From: an uncultured Eubacteriales bacterium
GTDB taxonomy: Bacteria > Bacillota > Clostridia > Lachnospirales > Lachnospiraceae
Assembly: GCA_900545175.1 (NCBI GenBank)
Contig: UQYF01000008.1
Location: forward strand, 14,417-78,416
Length of the DNA stretch: 64,000 nucleotides
Direction of reading: 5' to 3'
The notes under the pieces were generated by a model. That model saw nothing but the letters and a program-made list of their open reading frames with translations, made no database searches and was not told where the DNA came from. Each line of letters starts with the position of its first letter. Within the stretch, counting starts at the first letter, position 1. Below are positions 45,348 to 54,425 of the stretch, one piece after another. The position numbers and the translations under genes were made by a program.

Positions 45348-46841
45348 GTGACACATAATACTCTATTGGATGGCAAATACTTAATCCTTGATAAGCTCGG
45401 GCAGGGAGCTTATGGCGAGGTATTTCTTACAAGACATACAGGACTTGGAGTCTGTAGAGCTGTCAAGCGTATCCGTAAGAGTCAGGATATACATAATACA
45501 AGAAGGCATGAGGCAGATGCACTTAAGGCTCTGCGGCATGCATCCTTACCTATAATATATGACATTGATGAGGATGATGTGTATTTCTATATTGTTGAAG
45601 AATATATAGAAGGGACATCACTTTCAAGATATGTCAGTGATAGGAAGAGGCTTTCACAGGAAGAGACTTGCAGCATAGTTATGAGTATATGTACTGTTCT
45701 TGGTTATATGCAGAAGCAGGCAGGATTATTGCATCTTGATATCAAGCCGGACAATGTTTTAGTCACAGCCGAAGGAATTAAGCTGGTTGACTTTGGGAGC
45801 AGCTGCATGGCAGCACAGCCGTTAGAGTGTGTTATGGGAACAGAAGGTTATGCGGCACCGGAGCTTTATCATAGGGCAGTTCCTGAGGAAAGGTGTGACA
45901 TATACTCAATCGGAATGCTTATGAAATTCATGCTCACAGGGCAGATTTCAGGCAGTATTAATAGTAATATATGTTCAGAAAATCTTGAATTTATCATCAA
46001 TAAGTGCACCAGTCAGAATCCATCTGAGAGATACGAGGATGCGGACAGACTGTTTCTTGCACTGGAACAATCACACACATTATCAGATAAGATAACAGCG
46101 AATCCAGTAATTATTGTAATTGCAGGAAGTGGGCACAGAGTAGGTGCAACACATTTTGCAATTATGCTGGCAGCATACCTAAAATCGAGAGGCTTTATAT
46201 GTCTGTTAGAGCTTGCAGCGCATAAGGATAAGAAAACGAATATACCGATATATGGGGAGATAAGGCATATATGCTGTCATGGAGGTATATACAATGTTGA
46301 CGGCATAGAGCTTATGCCGGATTATCGAGGCTTTGCAGTTCCTTTAGATGATGAAGGCTACAGCAGATATTCAATCGTAATAAGGGAAATCGGAAGTATG
46401 TGGGAATGGGATGAGAGTACCTTGACGGAGTATATTGACAATAGCAGGTCTTTTGTGCTTGTCACAGGACATACGTCAGAGGAGCTTCTTGATTATGAGA
46501 TGGCGGCAGATTTTCTTAAAAATAAGGGAAAAAAATTTGTCAGCGCAGTAAATTTTGCAGGTGGCAGTGAGTACATGGGAATCATAAAAGAACACTGTAT
46601 GAAGAATGCTTTAAGAATTCCATATTGTACAGCACCATATTCATTTAAGATGGAGAGAAATGTAATTGAAAAGACAATTATTCCGGAACAGACCAAAAAA
46701 GACAGTGGTAGTCGGAATTGCCGGAACGCACAGCGGATGTGGAACAACGCACTTTGCTTTGTGCGCCGCCAATTATCTGTCAAACGTGGCAGGAAATCAT
46801 GTGATGGTCAGCAGTCATTGTGCCGATGCATTGAAAAATAA
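45348..46841 (+). CDS. Ser/Thr protein kinase fused to a lysine-less ParA-like domain
   Basis: About 497 residues from the GTG at 45348, which follows GGAGGAGG (the track-longer start upstream has none). Hanks-type kinase at ~10-255: GQGAYGEVF glycine loop, catalytic HLDIKPDN at 129-136, DFGSS at 148-152. From ~258 a second domain begins VIIVIAGSGHRVGATHFAIM, in the place of a deviant Walker A, but the lysine is absent (RVGATH), so ATP use is doubtful. The last ~58 residues overlap the next gene in another frame and look non-native, so the functional protein may end near 46670. No membrane anchor or PASTA repeats. Confidence 0.8.
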   Translation: MTHNTLLDGKYLILDKLGQGAYGEVFLTRHTGLGVCRAVKRIRKSQDIHNTRRHEADALKALRHASLPIIYDIDEDDVYFYIVEEYIEGTSLSRYVSDRKRLSQEETCSIVMSICTVLGYMQKQAGLLHLDIKPDNVLVTAEGIKLVDFGSSCMAAQPLECVMGTEGYAAPELYHRAVPEERCDIYSIGMLMKFMLTGQISGSINSNICSENLEFIINKCTSQNPSERYEDADRLFLALEQSHTLSDKITANPVIIVIAGSGHRVGATHFAIMLAAYLKSRGFICLLELAAHKDKKTNIPIYGEIRHICCHGGIYNVDGIELMPDYRGFAVPLDDEGYSRYSIVIREIGSMWEWDESTLTEYIDNSRSFVLVTGHTSEELLDYEMAADFLKNKGKKFVSAVNFAGGSEYMGIIKEHCMKNALRIPYCTAPYSFKMERNVIEKTIIPEQTKKDSGSRNCRNAQRMWNNALCFVRRQLSVKRGRKSCDGQQSLCRCIEK

Positions 46842-47310
46842 TATTTTAAAAAGACAGGCAAAGGTTATCCACGATGATGTCGGCAATGACAGTATGATTG
46901 TCTATGCGAATATCACGTTTTTGGCGGGAGGGTACGAAGCTTCACAGACAGAGCTTTGCGGGCAGTACGATTATTATATAGTCGATTTTGGGCAGATGGA
47001 TTGTGTCGGTGAATATGAGCTGCAATACTGCGACAGATTATTTTTGACAGGGGATTTGAGCTTGTGGAGGTTTGAGGGCTCGATAAAGTCGGCAGAATCT
47101 TTAAAAAGAAGATACGCCGGTACAATATGTTTTATGTCAGCCTTTTATTCCGTGGAGGGCATGAAGGCATACAAAAAGGCTGTAAAAGAACAGCCGGTTA
47201 TAATTCCTATAGATATGGAGCCGTTTGCGATATCTAGAGATACGCTTCTACTTATGGAGAGGCTTTTTGGAGAGGAAGCTTATGGAATAAGCAGCAGAAT
47301 AAAAAAATAA
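46666..47310 (+). CDS. ParA/MinD-like domain protein without Walker lysine
   Basis: A 214-residue protein. VVVGIAGTHSGCGTTHFALC is the same degenerate P-loop type as the C-terminal part of the kinase upstream; later DYYIVDFGQMD matches the Walker B region of the family. The conserved lysine is replaced (GCGTTH). The TTG at 46666 has GGAGAG ten bases before it. It overlaps the kinase frame by 176 nt. Partner of the kinase is inferred from overlap and homology. Confidence 0.65.
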   Translation: MKRQLFRNRPKKTVVVGIAGTHSGCGTTHFALCAANYLSNVAGNHVMVSSHCADALKNNILKRQAKVIHDDVGNDSMIVYANITFLAGGYEASQTELCGQYDYYIVDFGQMDCVGEYELQYCDRLFLTGDLSLWRFEGSIKSAESLKRRYAGTICFMSAFYSVEGMKAYKKAVKEQPVIIPIDMEPFAISRDTLLLMERLFGEEAYGISSRIKK

Positions 47311-47435
47311 GCACAATAAAAATAAGTCACAGATATGCCTCATAAGGATAAATAATATATCACACACATTCTGGTAGATGGCATTAGTGTTGGCAGCAAA
47401 AAAGTAACTATGTAATTGCAGCATGGAGGCAGGTT

Positions 47436-47693
47436 ATGAAGGGCATAATTAGCGAAGCAGAGAATATGCGCGATGAGATATCTGCATTGTTGTGCAGCGA
47501 ACTTGAACGCTATACCGAGGAAGGTATAGAAGTCAGGATTGGAGGATATCAGGCTAGTATTAATAAACGGTTAACGGATATGCTTCTCAGGGACGGACCA
47601 TGTACATACATGCGTTCATACTCATTTGATGAGCTGGGAAGAGTTACGGGAGTTGAGTTTCAGTGCGTGAGACTCGATGAGAAAAAATATTAA
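47436..47693 (+). CDS. Conserved-looking small hypothetical protein
   Basis: An 85-residue soluble protein with GGAGG before the ATG. N-terminal helix (ISEAENMRDEISALLCSELE) then a beta-rich part (VEVRIGG-type strands, VTGVEFQCVRLDEK). Not recognised. It follows the two ParA-like domain genes by 126 nt and precedes a terminator, so it may belong to their transcript. Confidence 0.65.
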   Translation: MKGIISEAENMRDEISALLCSELERYTEEGIEVRIGGYQASINKRLTDMLLRDGPCTYMRSYSFDELGRVTGVEFQCVRLDEKKY

Positions 47694-47714
47694 AATTTTA
47701 TAAGGTCCCTCTGG

Positions 47715-47748
47715 GCTCCGGGCGGCATATTTGCGCCCGGAGCTTTTT
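47715..47748 (+). terminator. Terminator of the kinase transcript
   Basis: GCTCCGGGCG (47715-47724) pairs with CGCCCGGAGC (47734-47743), one small irregularity, followed by TTTTTG. Confidence 0.9.
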
Positions 47749-47766
47749 GCCATTAGGGGAGGGCAG

Positions 47767-48055
47767 TGTCAAAACATGCGGGTTTAGTGTATGGGTGTAT
47801 AACGAGTTATATTCATGCATATCGCTCCGTTGTACGAAGCAAGGTGTTCTAAGGACTCTGATAAATGCTTTTATTACGTTCGCCACCGACGCAAAGCATA
47901 CATCCTTGTATGCTTTGCTTCTAAAGCAGCATCCATGCTGCTTTTGGCTGGGGAATGAACAGAGTCCTAAGAACAACTAAGCTTCTTCCAAAAGTCGGGA
48001 TATGCATGAATATAATTCGTTATACACAGTTAAGGTTATAGAGCATGTTTTGACA
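47767..48055. mobile_element. 289-bp palindromic dispersed repeat (full copy)
   Basis: Begins TGTCAAAACATGC and ends with its reverse complement at 48043-48055. About 55 bp at each end pair (GTGTATAACGAGTTATATTC region), the middle carries AGGACTCTG/CAGAGTCCT and two hairpins (GCAAAGCATACA/TGTATGCTTTGC; AAAGCAGCAT/ATGCTGCTTT). A second copy starts at 63878. A partial copy of the right end follows at about 48070-48100. No protein is encoded; open frames inside are incidental. Confidence 0.75.
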
Positions 48056-48330
48056 TCGGAATCTCTATTCACGGTTAGGTTCATAGAGCATGCTTTCCGG
48101 AAAATAACAAGAGAAAATTAATATAAATGGAAAAGAATCGGTATTGAAAATATATTTAATCAAAAGTATAATTAAATTCAGCGTAATTATTGGGAATTCA
48201 TTAGAATAGGGAAAGGTGCTGCGTTATGACGGCATGTATACAGCAGTGTTTTTCGTTAGCGGATGGAATTTTAAATAGTTACGGTTCAATATTATAAACA
48301 TCTTAGAATAAGATGCTTTTAGATAAGACT

Positions 48331-48408
48331 TAATGTTTTAAACCAGGTAATTGCAAGACGCAGATTCTACGATAAAAAGAGTTATGCAATTATCTAAATG
48401 TTGGAAAA
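48331..48408. mobile_element. Short MITE-like element, third family member
   Basis: Body 48344-48396 (53 bp): left CAGGTAATTGCAAGAC, right end reverse complement TAGATAATTGCATAAC, both near TAGGTAATTGCGAAAC. Flanks AATGTTTTAAA and AATGTTGGAAA match at nine of eleven positions, a decayed target duplication. It lies 32 nt before the GH18 gene. Region 48100-48330 is otherwise AT-rich with nothing recognised. Confidence 0.55.
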
Positions 48409-48427
48409 TAGAGCAGGGAGCAGATAA

Positions 48428-50299
48428 ATGGCTAAAAAGAAACGATATTTGATGGATGAAGATTTTGATGAGAAGGATAGAATTGATGACAATGATATAG
48501 ATGATTATTATGCTCAGGATAGTCCGGTTAAGAGAAGCAGAAAAAAGAATAACAGGCAGGCGGCGGGAATTATTGCGGCAGTGATAATTGTGTGTGTGCT
48601 TGTGGCAGGCGGAATAGGGCTTGTGACTTTGATTGACAAGTACACACCGAACAAGACGAGGATTACGTTTGAGGATTATTATATACAGCGTGGCTTTGCT
48701 GTCGGGAATGCTGATGAATGGGAGAATGGCGCACAGGAGGCCTTTGTACTGTTAAACGGTGAGCAGACTGATGCTAAGGCTTATTGCTTTGGTGATGTAT
48801 GGTATTTTAAGAAGGATTTTATAGACGAGAATCTTAATCATAGATTCTATCTTGATGTTGCAAATGATGAGCTTATATATACAACGCCGACTAAGATTGT
48901 GACAATTCCTTTTGAGAGCCAGGCATATTATGTCGGAGATAAGGTTAAGAAGGAACATTATGTTGTTGCGAGAAGAGTAGATGAGGATATTTATATTGCG
49001 GCTGATTTCATAAAAGAACGTGCTGATTTTATCTATGAAGTCAGAAACGAACCGTACAGAATGCTTGTGACTACCGTGTACGGCACAAGTGAGTATGTTC
49101 ATATAGCGGATGAAGGTACGGTAAGAACCGGTGCAAGCATCAAGGATGAGATACTTGCGATTGGCGATGCGGGTGCAAGCTGGAGCGTTGCAGGTGAGGA
49201 CGGAGACTGGACGGAGCTTGTGACGGATGATGATATAAGAGGATACATAAGGACTAAGGAGTTAGGTGAAAAGTATACCGTGACGACATCAAATGATTAT
49301 CAGGCACCTATGTATACTTCGGTTTCAAGAAAAGATAAGGTCAATATGGTATGGCATGCCGTATATGACATGAATGACAACGATAAGATATATGGACTTT
49401 TAGATGCCACGGAAGGTGTGAATGTCGTTTCACCTACATGGTACCAGTTATCTGACAGCACAGGAGGCTTTAATTCCTTTGCACAGCAGGAATATGTCGA
49501 TTACATACATGAGACTGGGCGGCAGATATGGCCGTTGTGGAGCGATTTTACATCTGTTAGTGCGGAGAATGGCTGGAGTGAGTATGAGCTGTTTGCTGTC
49601 ACACAGAACAGAAGAGCACTTATAGCTTCGATGATGGATGAAGTTAAGGCATATGGCTATGATGGAATTAATATTGATTTTGAGAAGGTAAGCTCCGATA
49701 ACGGAATTCATTTTGTGCAGTTTTTAAGAGAGCTGTCCATAGAGTGCAGAAATGCAGGTGTTGTCCTTGCGGTTGACAACTATGTTCCGATGCCTCATTC
49801 AGCTCACTATGACAGAGCGGAACAGGGAGCCATAGTAGATTATGTGATTGTAATGGGATATGATGAGCACTATGGCGGAGGCAGCGAAGCAGGAAGCGTT
49901 GCATCGCTTGACTTTGTAAAAAACGGCATAGTGAATACGCTTGAAAGTGTTCCGGCACAGAAGTTAATAAATGCTCTTCCGTTTTACACCAGAATGTGGG
50001 ACGAATATGTGGATGAGAACGGACAGCAGGTCTTAAATTCAAAGGCATATACGATGAGAGGCGCTTTTGACAGGGTGGAGGAGCTTGGTCTTGTCACTAA
50101 CTGGAGCGACAGTGTCGGACAGTATGTTGCAGAGGGAGATGTGGAAGGACACCACTACAGCGTATGGCTTGAAGATGCGAGGTCGATAGAGGAGAAGATG
50201 AAGATTGTAGCAGAGTATGACCTTGCAGGTGTGTCTGCATGGAGTCTTGGCGGAGAGTATCCGCAGGTGTGGGAAGTAATCACACGCTATAACAAGTAG
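48428..50299 (+). CDS. Membrane-anchored GH18-family protein with SH3-like domain
   Basis: A 623-residue surface protein: acidic cytoplasmic head, basic stop (KRSRKKNNRQ), one membrane helix (~45-68), a copper-amine-oxidase/SH3-like region (~75-285, with VRTGASIKDEIL as in bacterial SH3), and a GH18 domain from ~300. The catalytic motif DGINIDFE is at 412-419 with E419 as acid. The build matches YaaH/YdhD-type cell-wall or glycan hydrolases. AGCAGGGAGC precedes the ATG. Ends at a strong terminator. It may remodel peptidoglycan or an amino-sugar polymer such as the product of the pel operon downstream. Confidence 0.85.
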   Translation: MAKKKRYLMDEDFDEKDRIDDNDIDDYYAQDSPVKRSRKKNNRQAAGIIAAVIIVCVLVAGGIGLVTLIDKYTPNKTRITFEDYYIQRGFAVGNADEWENGAQEAFVLLNGEQTDAKAYCFGDVWYFKKDFIDENLNHRFYLDVANDELIYTTPTKIVTIPFESQAYYVGDKVKKEHYVVARRVDEDIYIAADFIKERADFIYEVRNEPYRMLVTTVYGTSEYVHIADEGTVRTGASIKDEILAIGDAGASWSVAGEDGDWTELVTDDDIRGYIRTKELGEKYTVTTSNDYQAPMYTSVSRKDKVNMVWHAVYDMNDNDKIYGLLDATEGVNVVSPTWYQLSDSTGGFNSFAQQEYVDYIHETGRQIWPLWSDFTSVSAENGWSEYELFAVTQNRRALIASMMDEVKAYGYDGINIDFEKVSSDNGIHFVQFLRELSIECRNAGVVLAVDNYVPMPHSAHYDRAEQGAIVDYVIVMGYDEHYGGGSEAGSVASLDFVKNGIVNTLESVPAQKLINALPFYTRMWDEYVDENGQQVLNSKAYTMRGAFDRVEELGLVTNWSDSVGQYVAEGDVEGHHYSVWLEDARSIEEKMKIVAEYDLAGVSAWSLGGEYPQVWEVITRYNK

Positions 50300-50355
50300 A
50301 ATTGATAAGTCCGGCAGAGGGTAACTTTGCAATGCAATGACGGAATATTTTGTAA

Positions 50356-50400
50356 CCCCGCGCATAGAATAGATATAAGTATTCTATGTGCGGGGTTTTT
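50356..50400 (+). terminator. Terminator of the GH18 gene, abutting the amidase start
   Basis: CCCCGCGCATAGAATA (50356-50371) pairs with TATTCTATGTGCGGGG (50380-50395) with one G-T pair, followed by TTTTTG. The right arm's GGGG is the only ribosome-site-like sequence before the amidase ATG at 50404. Confidence 0.85.
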
Positions 50401-50403
50401 GTT

Positions 50404-51153
50404 ATGAAAAAAGATGTACTTTCTCTTGCAATGGGACTTATTATGATTTTTTCACTCTGGCTGCTTATGAGGCATTTTTTAAAGCCTATGGATGACTTGG
50501 CAGTGGATGCGCAGGCAGGGACGCAGGAGGCACTTACCAGTGAGTCCGGCACACTTAAGTCTGATACGGATGGGTATACGATTGTGATTGATCCGGGACA
50601 TGGAGGTGTTGATCCGGGTATGCTCGGCGTTAACAACACAGTAGAAAAGGAACTCAATCTTGCAGTGTCATACATGTTAAAGGATGAGCTTGAAAATCAG
50701 GGAATGACTGTGGTTCTTACAAGGACGACAGATGACGGACTCTATCTTGAAACAGACAAAAATAAAAAGATTGCAGACATGAAAAAAAGATGCGAGATAA
50801 TAACGGAAAGTGATGCACAGATGGTTGTGAGCATACACCAGAACAGCTTCAGTGACAGCAATGTCTGCGGAGCACAGGTGTTTTATTATAAACATTCCGA
50901 GAAAGGAAAGGTGCTTGCGCAGTGTATACAGGACAGCATAAAGGAAAATGTTGACCCGACAAACGACAGGAAAATTAAAGCAAATGACAGTTATTATATG
51001 CTTATTCATACACCTTGCCCGACTGTCATTGTAGAGTGCGGTTTTATAACCAACTATGAGGAGGCGAAGCTTTTAGTGAGCGAGGAATATCAAAAAAAGG
51101 TTGCACAGGCGATAGCATTGGGAATTAAGGACTATATTGACAAAAATAATTGA
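50404..51153 (+). CDS. N-acetylmuramoyl-L-alanine amidase (Amidase_3)
   Basis: A 249-residue wall hydrolase anchored by an N-terminal helix (VLSLAMGLIMIFSLWLLM). Zinc ligands and catalytic residues are in place: H66 in DPGHGG, E81 in VEKELNL, H145 in SIHQNS and E211 in VECGF. Length and layout resemble CwlD. The ATG at 50404 is chosen over an upstream GTG that lies in the terminator stem. It may split peptidoglycan during division, sporulation or polymer export. Confidence 0.92.
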   Translation: MKKDVLSLAMGLIMIFSLWLLMRHFLKPMDDLAVDAQAGTQEALTSESGTLKSDTDGYTIVIDPGHGGVDPGMLGVNNTVEKELNLAVSYMLKDELENQGMTVVLTRTTDDGLYLETDKNKKIADMKKRCEIITESDAQMVVSIHQNSFSDSNVCGAQVFYYKHSEKGKVLAQCIQDSIKENVDPTNDRKIKANDSYYMLIHTPCPTVIVECGFITNYEEAKLLVSEEYQKKVAQAIALGIKDYIDKNN

Positions 51154-51298
51154 CTTTTGTCTTCTGTAAATGTATTTTAAGCGGATATATTGGAAAAATA
51201 TTCCTGTTTTGGACATATTTTTTAGAGAACGAGATAAATATTAAAATATAAAATAGCAGAGTATTCTGTCATGGACGGAACTGCGGAAAGGAATGTAA

Positions 51299-53398
51299 TT
51301 GGATATTTTATTTGCCGGAAACACGACAGCAGTGTCGGAGGGCTTTTATGATGCCATAGACAAGGAGTACAGATGTGTCGTATTGGATAACAAGCTTATG
51401 CAGGACAAAATAAAGAAGGATAATATTATTTTTATGAAAAATGGTTCTGACGATGATACGGATAACATTTTTCAGTCGTTTAATTTTGAGGCTGTTGTGT
51501 TTTTTTCACAGGTATTAGACGGAGAAAAAAAGATTTTTGATGAACTTGAGAAGCTTGAATACATATTGTATCTATGCAGAAAAAGAAATGTAAGTTCGTT
51601 TATGTATATAACAGGAAACAGAAAAGCAAGCGATGAGGAGGACGGTGAAGCGAGCAGAGCAGTACTTTTAAATGCATGTGAGCAGCTGTGCAAAAAGGCT
51701 GCCGCAAAAAGTGGTATCAATGTTCAGCTTTTGCGCACACCGTATCTTTATCATACAGTGATAAAGACAAGCCATGCCGGAAGGTGGCTTAACACTGTCA
51801 TTGAAGGAGAAAAGCTTATTCTGCCGGGTTATGAGGACACGCAGACGGATTTTATCAGGGAGGATGACCTTGCAGTGCTTCTTAACAGGATGTTTGATGA
51901 CCCTTGGGAGGAGCCGTATCTTGACACCAATCTGAGCGGAAAAAACCGGATTACATTTTCAGAGCTTGCTAAGCTGCTTGGTGAGCTTGCGATGCCGGTA
52001 ACAAAAGGTATACAGGTAGAATACAGTGGGAAGGATGAATGTACTCCTACATATAAAGAGGACAGCTGGGCAAGAAAAGAATATGGCTTCATACCGCATG
52101 GAAATATAAAAGATGATTTAAAGGATGCTATGGATGGGTATATCAAAAACTCGTCCAAAAAGAAAAAGCATCTGATAAGGAAAATCCTTTCTAACAGACT
52201 GCTTCGCGTCACGGTTGAGCAGATAGTCCTGTTTGCGGCTGCTGAGATACTAAACTACATAACGAGAAATAATGTCATGTTTAACTTCTTGGATTTCAGG
52301 CTTGTGTACATTGCAATAATAGCCTGTGTCAACGGACTTGCGGCAGGTGCGGCAGCAGCGGTTATTGCCGGTGCAGGTTATATTGCATCTAATACAATGT
52401 CAGTGTCATGGCAGGTATTGTTTTTTAATGTCCAGAACTGGCTTCCGTTTGCATGTTATCTCCTGTTAGGCTGTGTGTTAGGCTACAATACCGACAAGGC
52501 TTGTGATGATATAAAGAGCAAAACGGATGAGCTTAAGCTTCTAGAAGAGAAGTATGTTTTTTTACATGAGCTGTATATGGAGGTTGCACAGGGAAAGGAA
52601 CGCTTTAATAATCAGATAATCGGATATAAGGACAGCTTCGGAAAGATGTACTCTGTTGTAAAGAAGCTTAACACGACACTGCCGGAGATGGTGTTTTATG
52701 AAGCGATAGACGTATGTGAGGAGATTCTCGGAAATTCATATGTTGCAATATACAGTATTCATCCTAACAGTTCGTTTGCAAGACTGTATGTATGTTCAAA
52801 GCGCTGTATGCAGAGTGCGGAAAAGTCACTGAAAATCACCGATTATCCGAAGCTTTTAGAAAGCCTTCAAAATAATGATACATTTGTCAACAGGCAGGCG
52901 TTAAAGAACTATCCGGCTTATGCGACACCTATCCGCAGGGACGGAGTGCTTGTTGGAATGATACTTATAACGGATGCGGATTACAGCCGGATGAATATTG
53001 AATTTTCCAATAAGTTCAGAATAATGTCGGATATGATACAGGATTCCCTTGTGCGTGCAATGGAGTTCTATGAGATGAACCAGAGCGGACTAACCGATAC
53101 AAGAATACTTTCTCCTGAAAAATTTGAAGAGATACTCAAAGTCAAGAATCAGATGAGAAAAAAACAATATCTTGATTATGTAATGTTAAAAATAGCAGCC
53201 GGCGATGATAAAGCGAAGCTTAGGGAGCAGAGCATGCGGCTTACGGGTCTTGTCCGTGAAAATGATGTTCTAGGAATCGGTAAGGATGGGAATCTGTATC
53301 TTCTCCTGTCGCAGACAGGAAAAAATGATCTGAGCACGGTTGCTAAAAGGCTTGAAGATAAGGGAATAATGTTTGAAGAAGTAAGCGGACAGGAGTGA
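51299..53398 (+). CDS. pelD: PelD-like c-di-GMP receptor with N-terminal SDR domain
   Basis: A 699-residue protein. N-terminal NAD-epimerase-like (SDR) domain (MDILFAGNTTAVSEGFYDAI, then VSSFMYITG), about four membrane helices (~300-395), a coiled coil, a GAF domain and a degenerate GGDEF domain. The GGDEF motif has become GKDGN but an I-site RxxD is kept as REND at 653-656, as needed to bind c-di-GMP without making it. In pel systems PelD switches on polymer synthesis. TTG start after GGAAAGGA. First gene of a run to 63865 on one strand. Confidence 0.85.
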   Translation: MDILFAGNTTAVSEGFYDAIDKEYRCVVLDNKLMQDKIKKDNIIFMKNGSDDDTDNIFQSFNFEAVVFFSQVLDGEKKIFDELEKLEYILYLCRKRNVSSFMYITGNRKASDEEDGEASRAVLLNACEQLCKKAAAKSGINVQLLRTPYLYHTVIKTSHAGRWLNTVIEGEKLILPGYEDTQTDFIREDDLAVLLNRMFDDPWEEPYLDTNLSGKNRITFSELAKLLGELAMPVTKGIQVEYSGKDECTPTYKEDSWARKEYGFIPHGNIKDDLKDAMDGYIKNSSKKKKHLIRKILSNRLLRVTVEQIVLFAAAEILNYITRNNVMFNFLDFRLVYIAIIACVNGLAAGAAAAVIAGAGYIASNTMSVSWQVLFFNVQNWLPFACYLLLGCVLGYNTDKACDDIKSKTDELKLLEEKYVFLHELYMEVAQGKERFNNQIIGYKDSFGKMYSVVKKLNTTLPEMVFYEAIDVCEEILGNSYVAIYSIHPNSSFARLYVCSKRCMQSAEKSLKITDYPKLLESLQNNDTFVNRQALKNYPAYATPIRRDGVLVGMILITDADYSRMNIEFSNKFRIMSDMIQDSLVRAMEFYEMNQSGLTDTRILSPEKFEEILKVKNQMRKKQYLDYVMLKIAAGDDKAKLREQSMRLTGLVRENDVLGIGKDGNLYLLLSQTGKNDLSTVAKRLEDKGIMFEEVSGQE

Positions 53399-53404
53399 TG
53401 GAAG

Positions 53405-54304
53405 ATGACAGTCCAAGTGGCAGCAGTTATATTTTTGGTTATACATCTGACAGTGTGCGTGATGGCTGTTATTATGAAAAAAAGCGGTAAGATAAAGTCA
53501 GCACACATGATACTTCCGGCAGTCTTTCTTGTGCCTGTGTGCGGGTGCTTTCTGCTTATTGTCGATGAATGGCAGGTGCGCCATACAGGAAGGAAGATTA
53601 AAGATGTGGAGGATTATGCCGATGTGGCGGAGGATGAGCTGTGGCACAGGGAGATTATAACTCAGAATGATGATGAGCTTACCGTGCCGCTTGAGGAGGC
53701 GATGACTGTCAACAGCCCGGCAGTCAGCAGGAAGCTCATGATGAAGCTTCTGCATACGAATCCGGAGCATTATGTTGAGCTGCTAAAAAAGGTAACTTTG
53801 TCCGATGATGTCGAGCTTACACATTATGCGACTACTTCAGTGATGGAGATACAGAGCCATTATGAGGACAGAATCGGGAAGCTTTTTAGTGACGCAGAGG
53901 ATAATCCGGATGATTCGGAGACGCTTGTCAGATGCAGGAACCAGCTAAGGGCTTATATAGACAGCGGGCTTATTTCCGACACAGTGCTGATGCAGTACAG
54001 AAGGAAGCTTGCCGATGTGCTGCAGCGCTTGTGCATTATGCAGCCTGCTGCAGTGCGTTATAAGTTTGAATATATAGAAAACAGCATACTTATCGGAAAG
54101 ACGGACAATGTTAAGGAGCAACTTGAAATACTTGAAAAAGAATATCCGGATGATGTGAGGCTGTATAAGCTGTATGTCCAGTATTATTATTTCACAAACA
54201 ATGGAGCTGGAATTTCGGATGTAATATCGAAAGTGAAGAATAGAGGAATATATCTTGATAGTGAAGGAAAACAGTGGTTTGATGCATGGAACCCCAATAA
54301 GTGA
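53405..54304 (+). CDS. pelE: PelE-like membrane protein
   Basis: A 299-residue protein: two membrane helices near the N-terminus (VAAVIFLVIHLTVCVMAVIM and ILPAVFLVPVCGCFLLIVD), then a cytoplasmic helical, TPR-like domain with tandem helix pairs. Size and position (between pelD and the deacetylase, 6 nt after pelD) match PelE, which scaffolds the inner-membrane Pel complex. Sequence alone is weakly conserved, so the call leans on context. Confidence 0.75.
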   Translation: MTVQVAAVIFLVIHLTVCVMAVIMKKSGKIKSAHMILPAVFLVPVCGCFLLIVDEWQVRHTGRKIKDVEDYADVAEDELWHREIITQNDDELTVPLEEAMTVNSPAVSRKLMMKLLHTNPEHYVELLKKVTLSDDVELTHYATTSVMEIQSHYEDRIGKLFSDAEDNPDDSETLVRCRNQLRAYIDSGLISDTVLMQYRRKLADVLQRLCIMQPAAVRYKFEYIENSILIGKTDNVKEQLEILEKEYPDDVRLYKLYVQYYYFTNNGAGISDVISKVKNRGIYLDSEGKQWFDAWNPNK

Positions 54305-54425
54305 GCAAAATCAGCTTGATAGCTGCAAGAAGGCATAAGCTACAGTATGCTTCGTGAATATCTGGGTGAAGCTGTGGACAATGCATAGGATTTGGCTATA
54401 TGCATCCAGGGAATGAGGACTGAAA

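Noticed and set aside
46690..46700. Programmed -1 frameshift at the A-run in the kinase gene
   Set aside because: The second gene is in the +1 frame relative to the kinase; slippage by -1 at AAAAAAG would not enter it.
47698..47980. 92-aa and 77-aa ORFs on both strands
   Set aside because: They lie inside the 289-bp palindromic repeat; such elements give incidental open frames on both strands.
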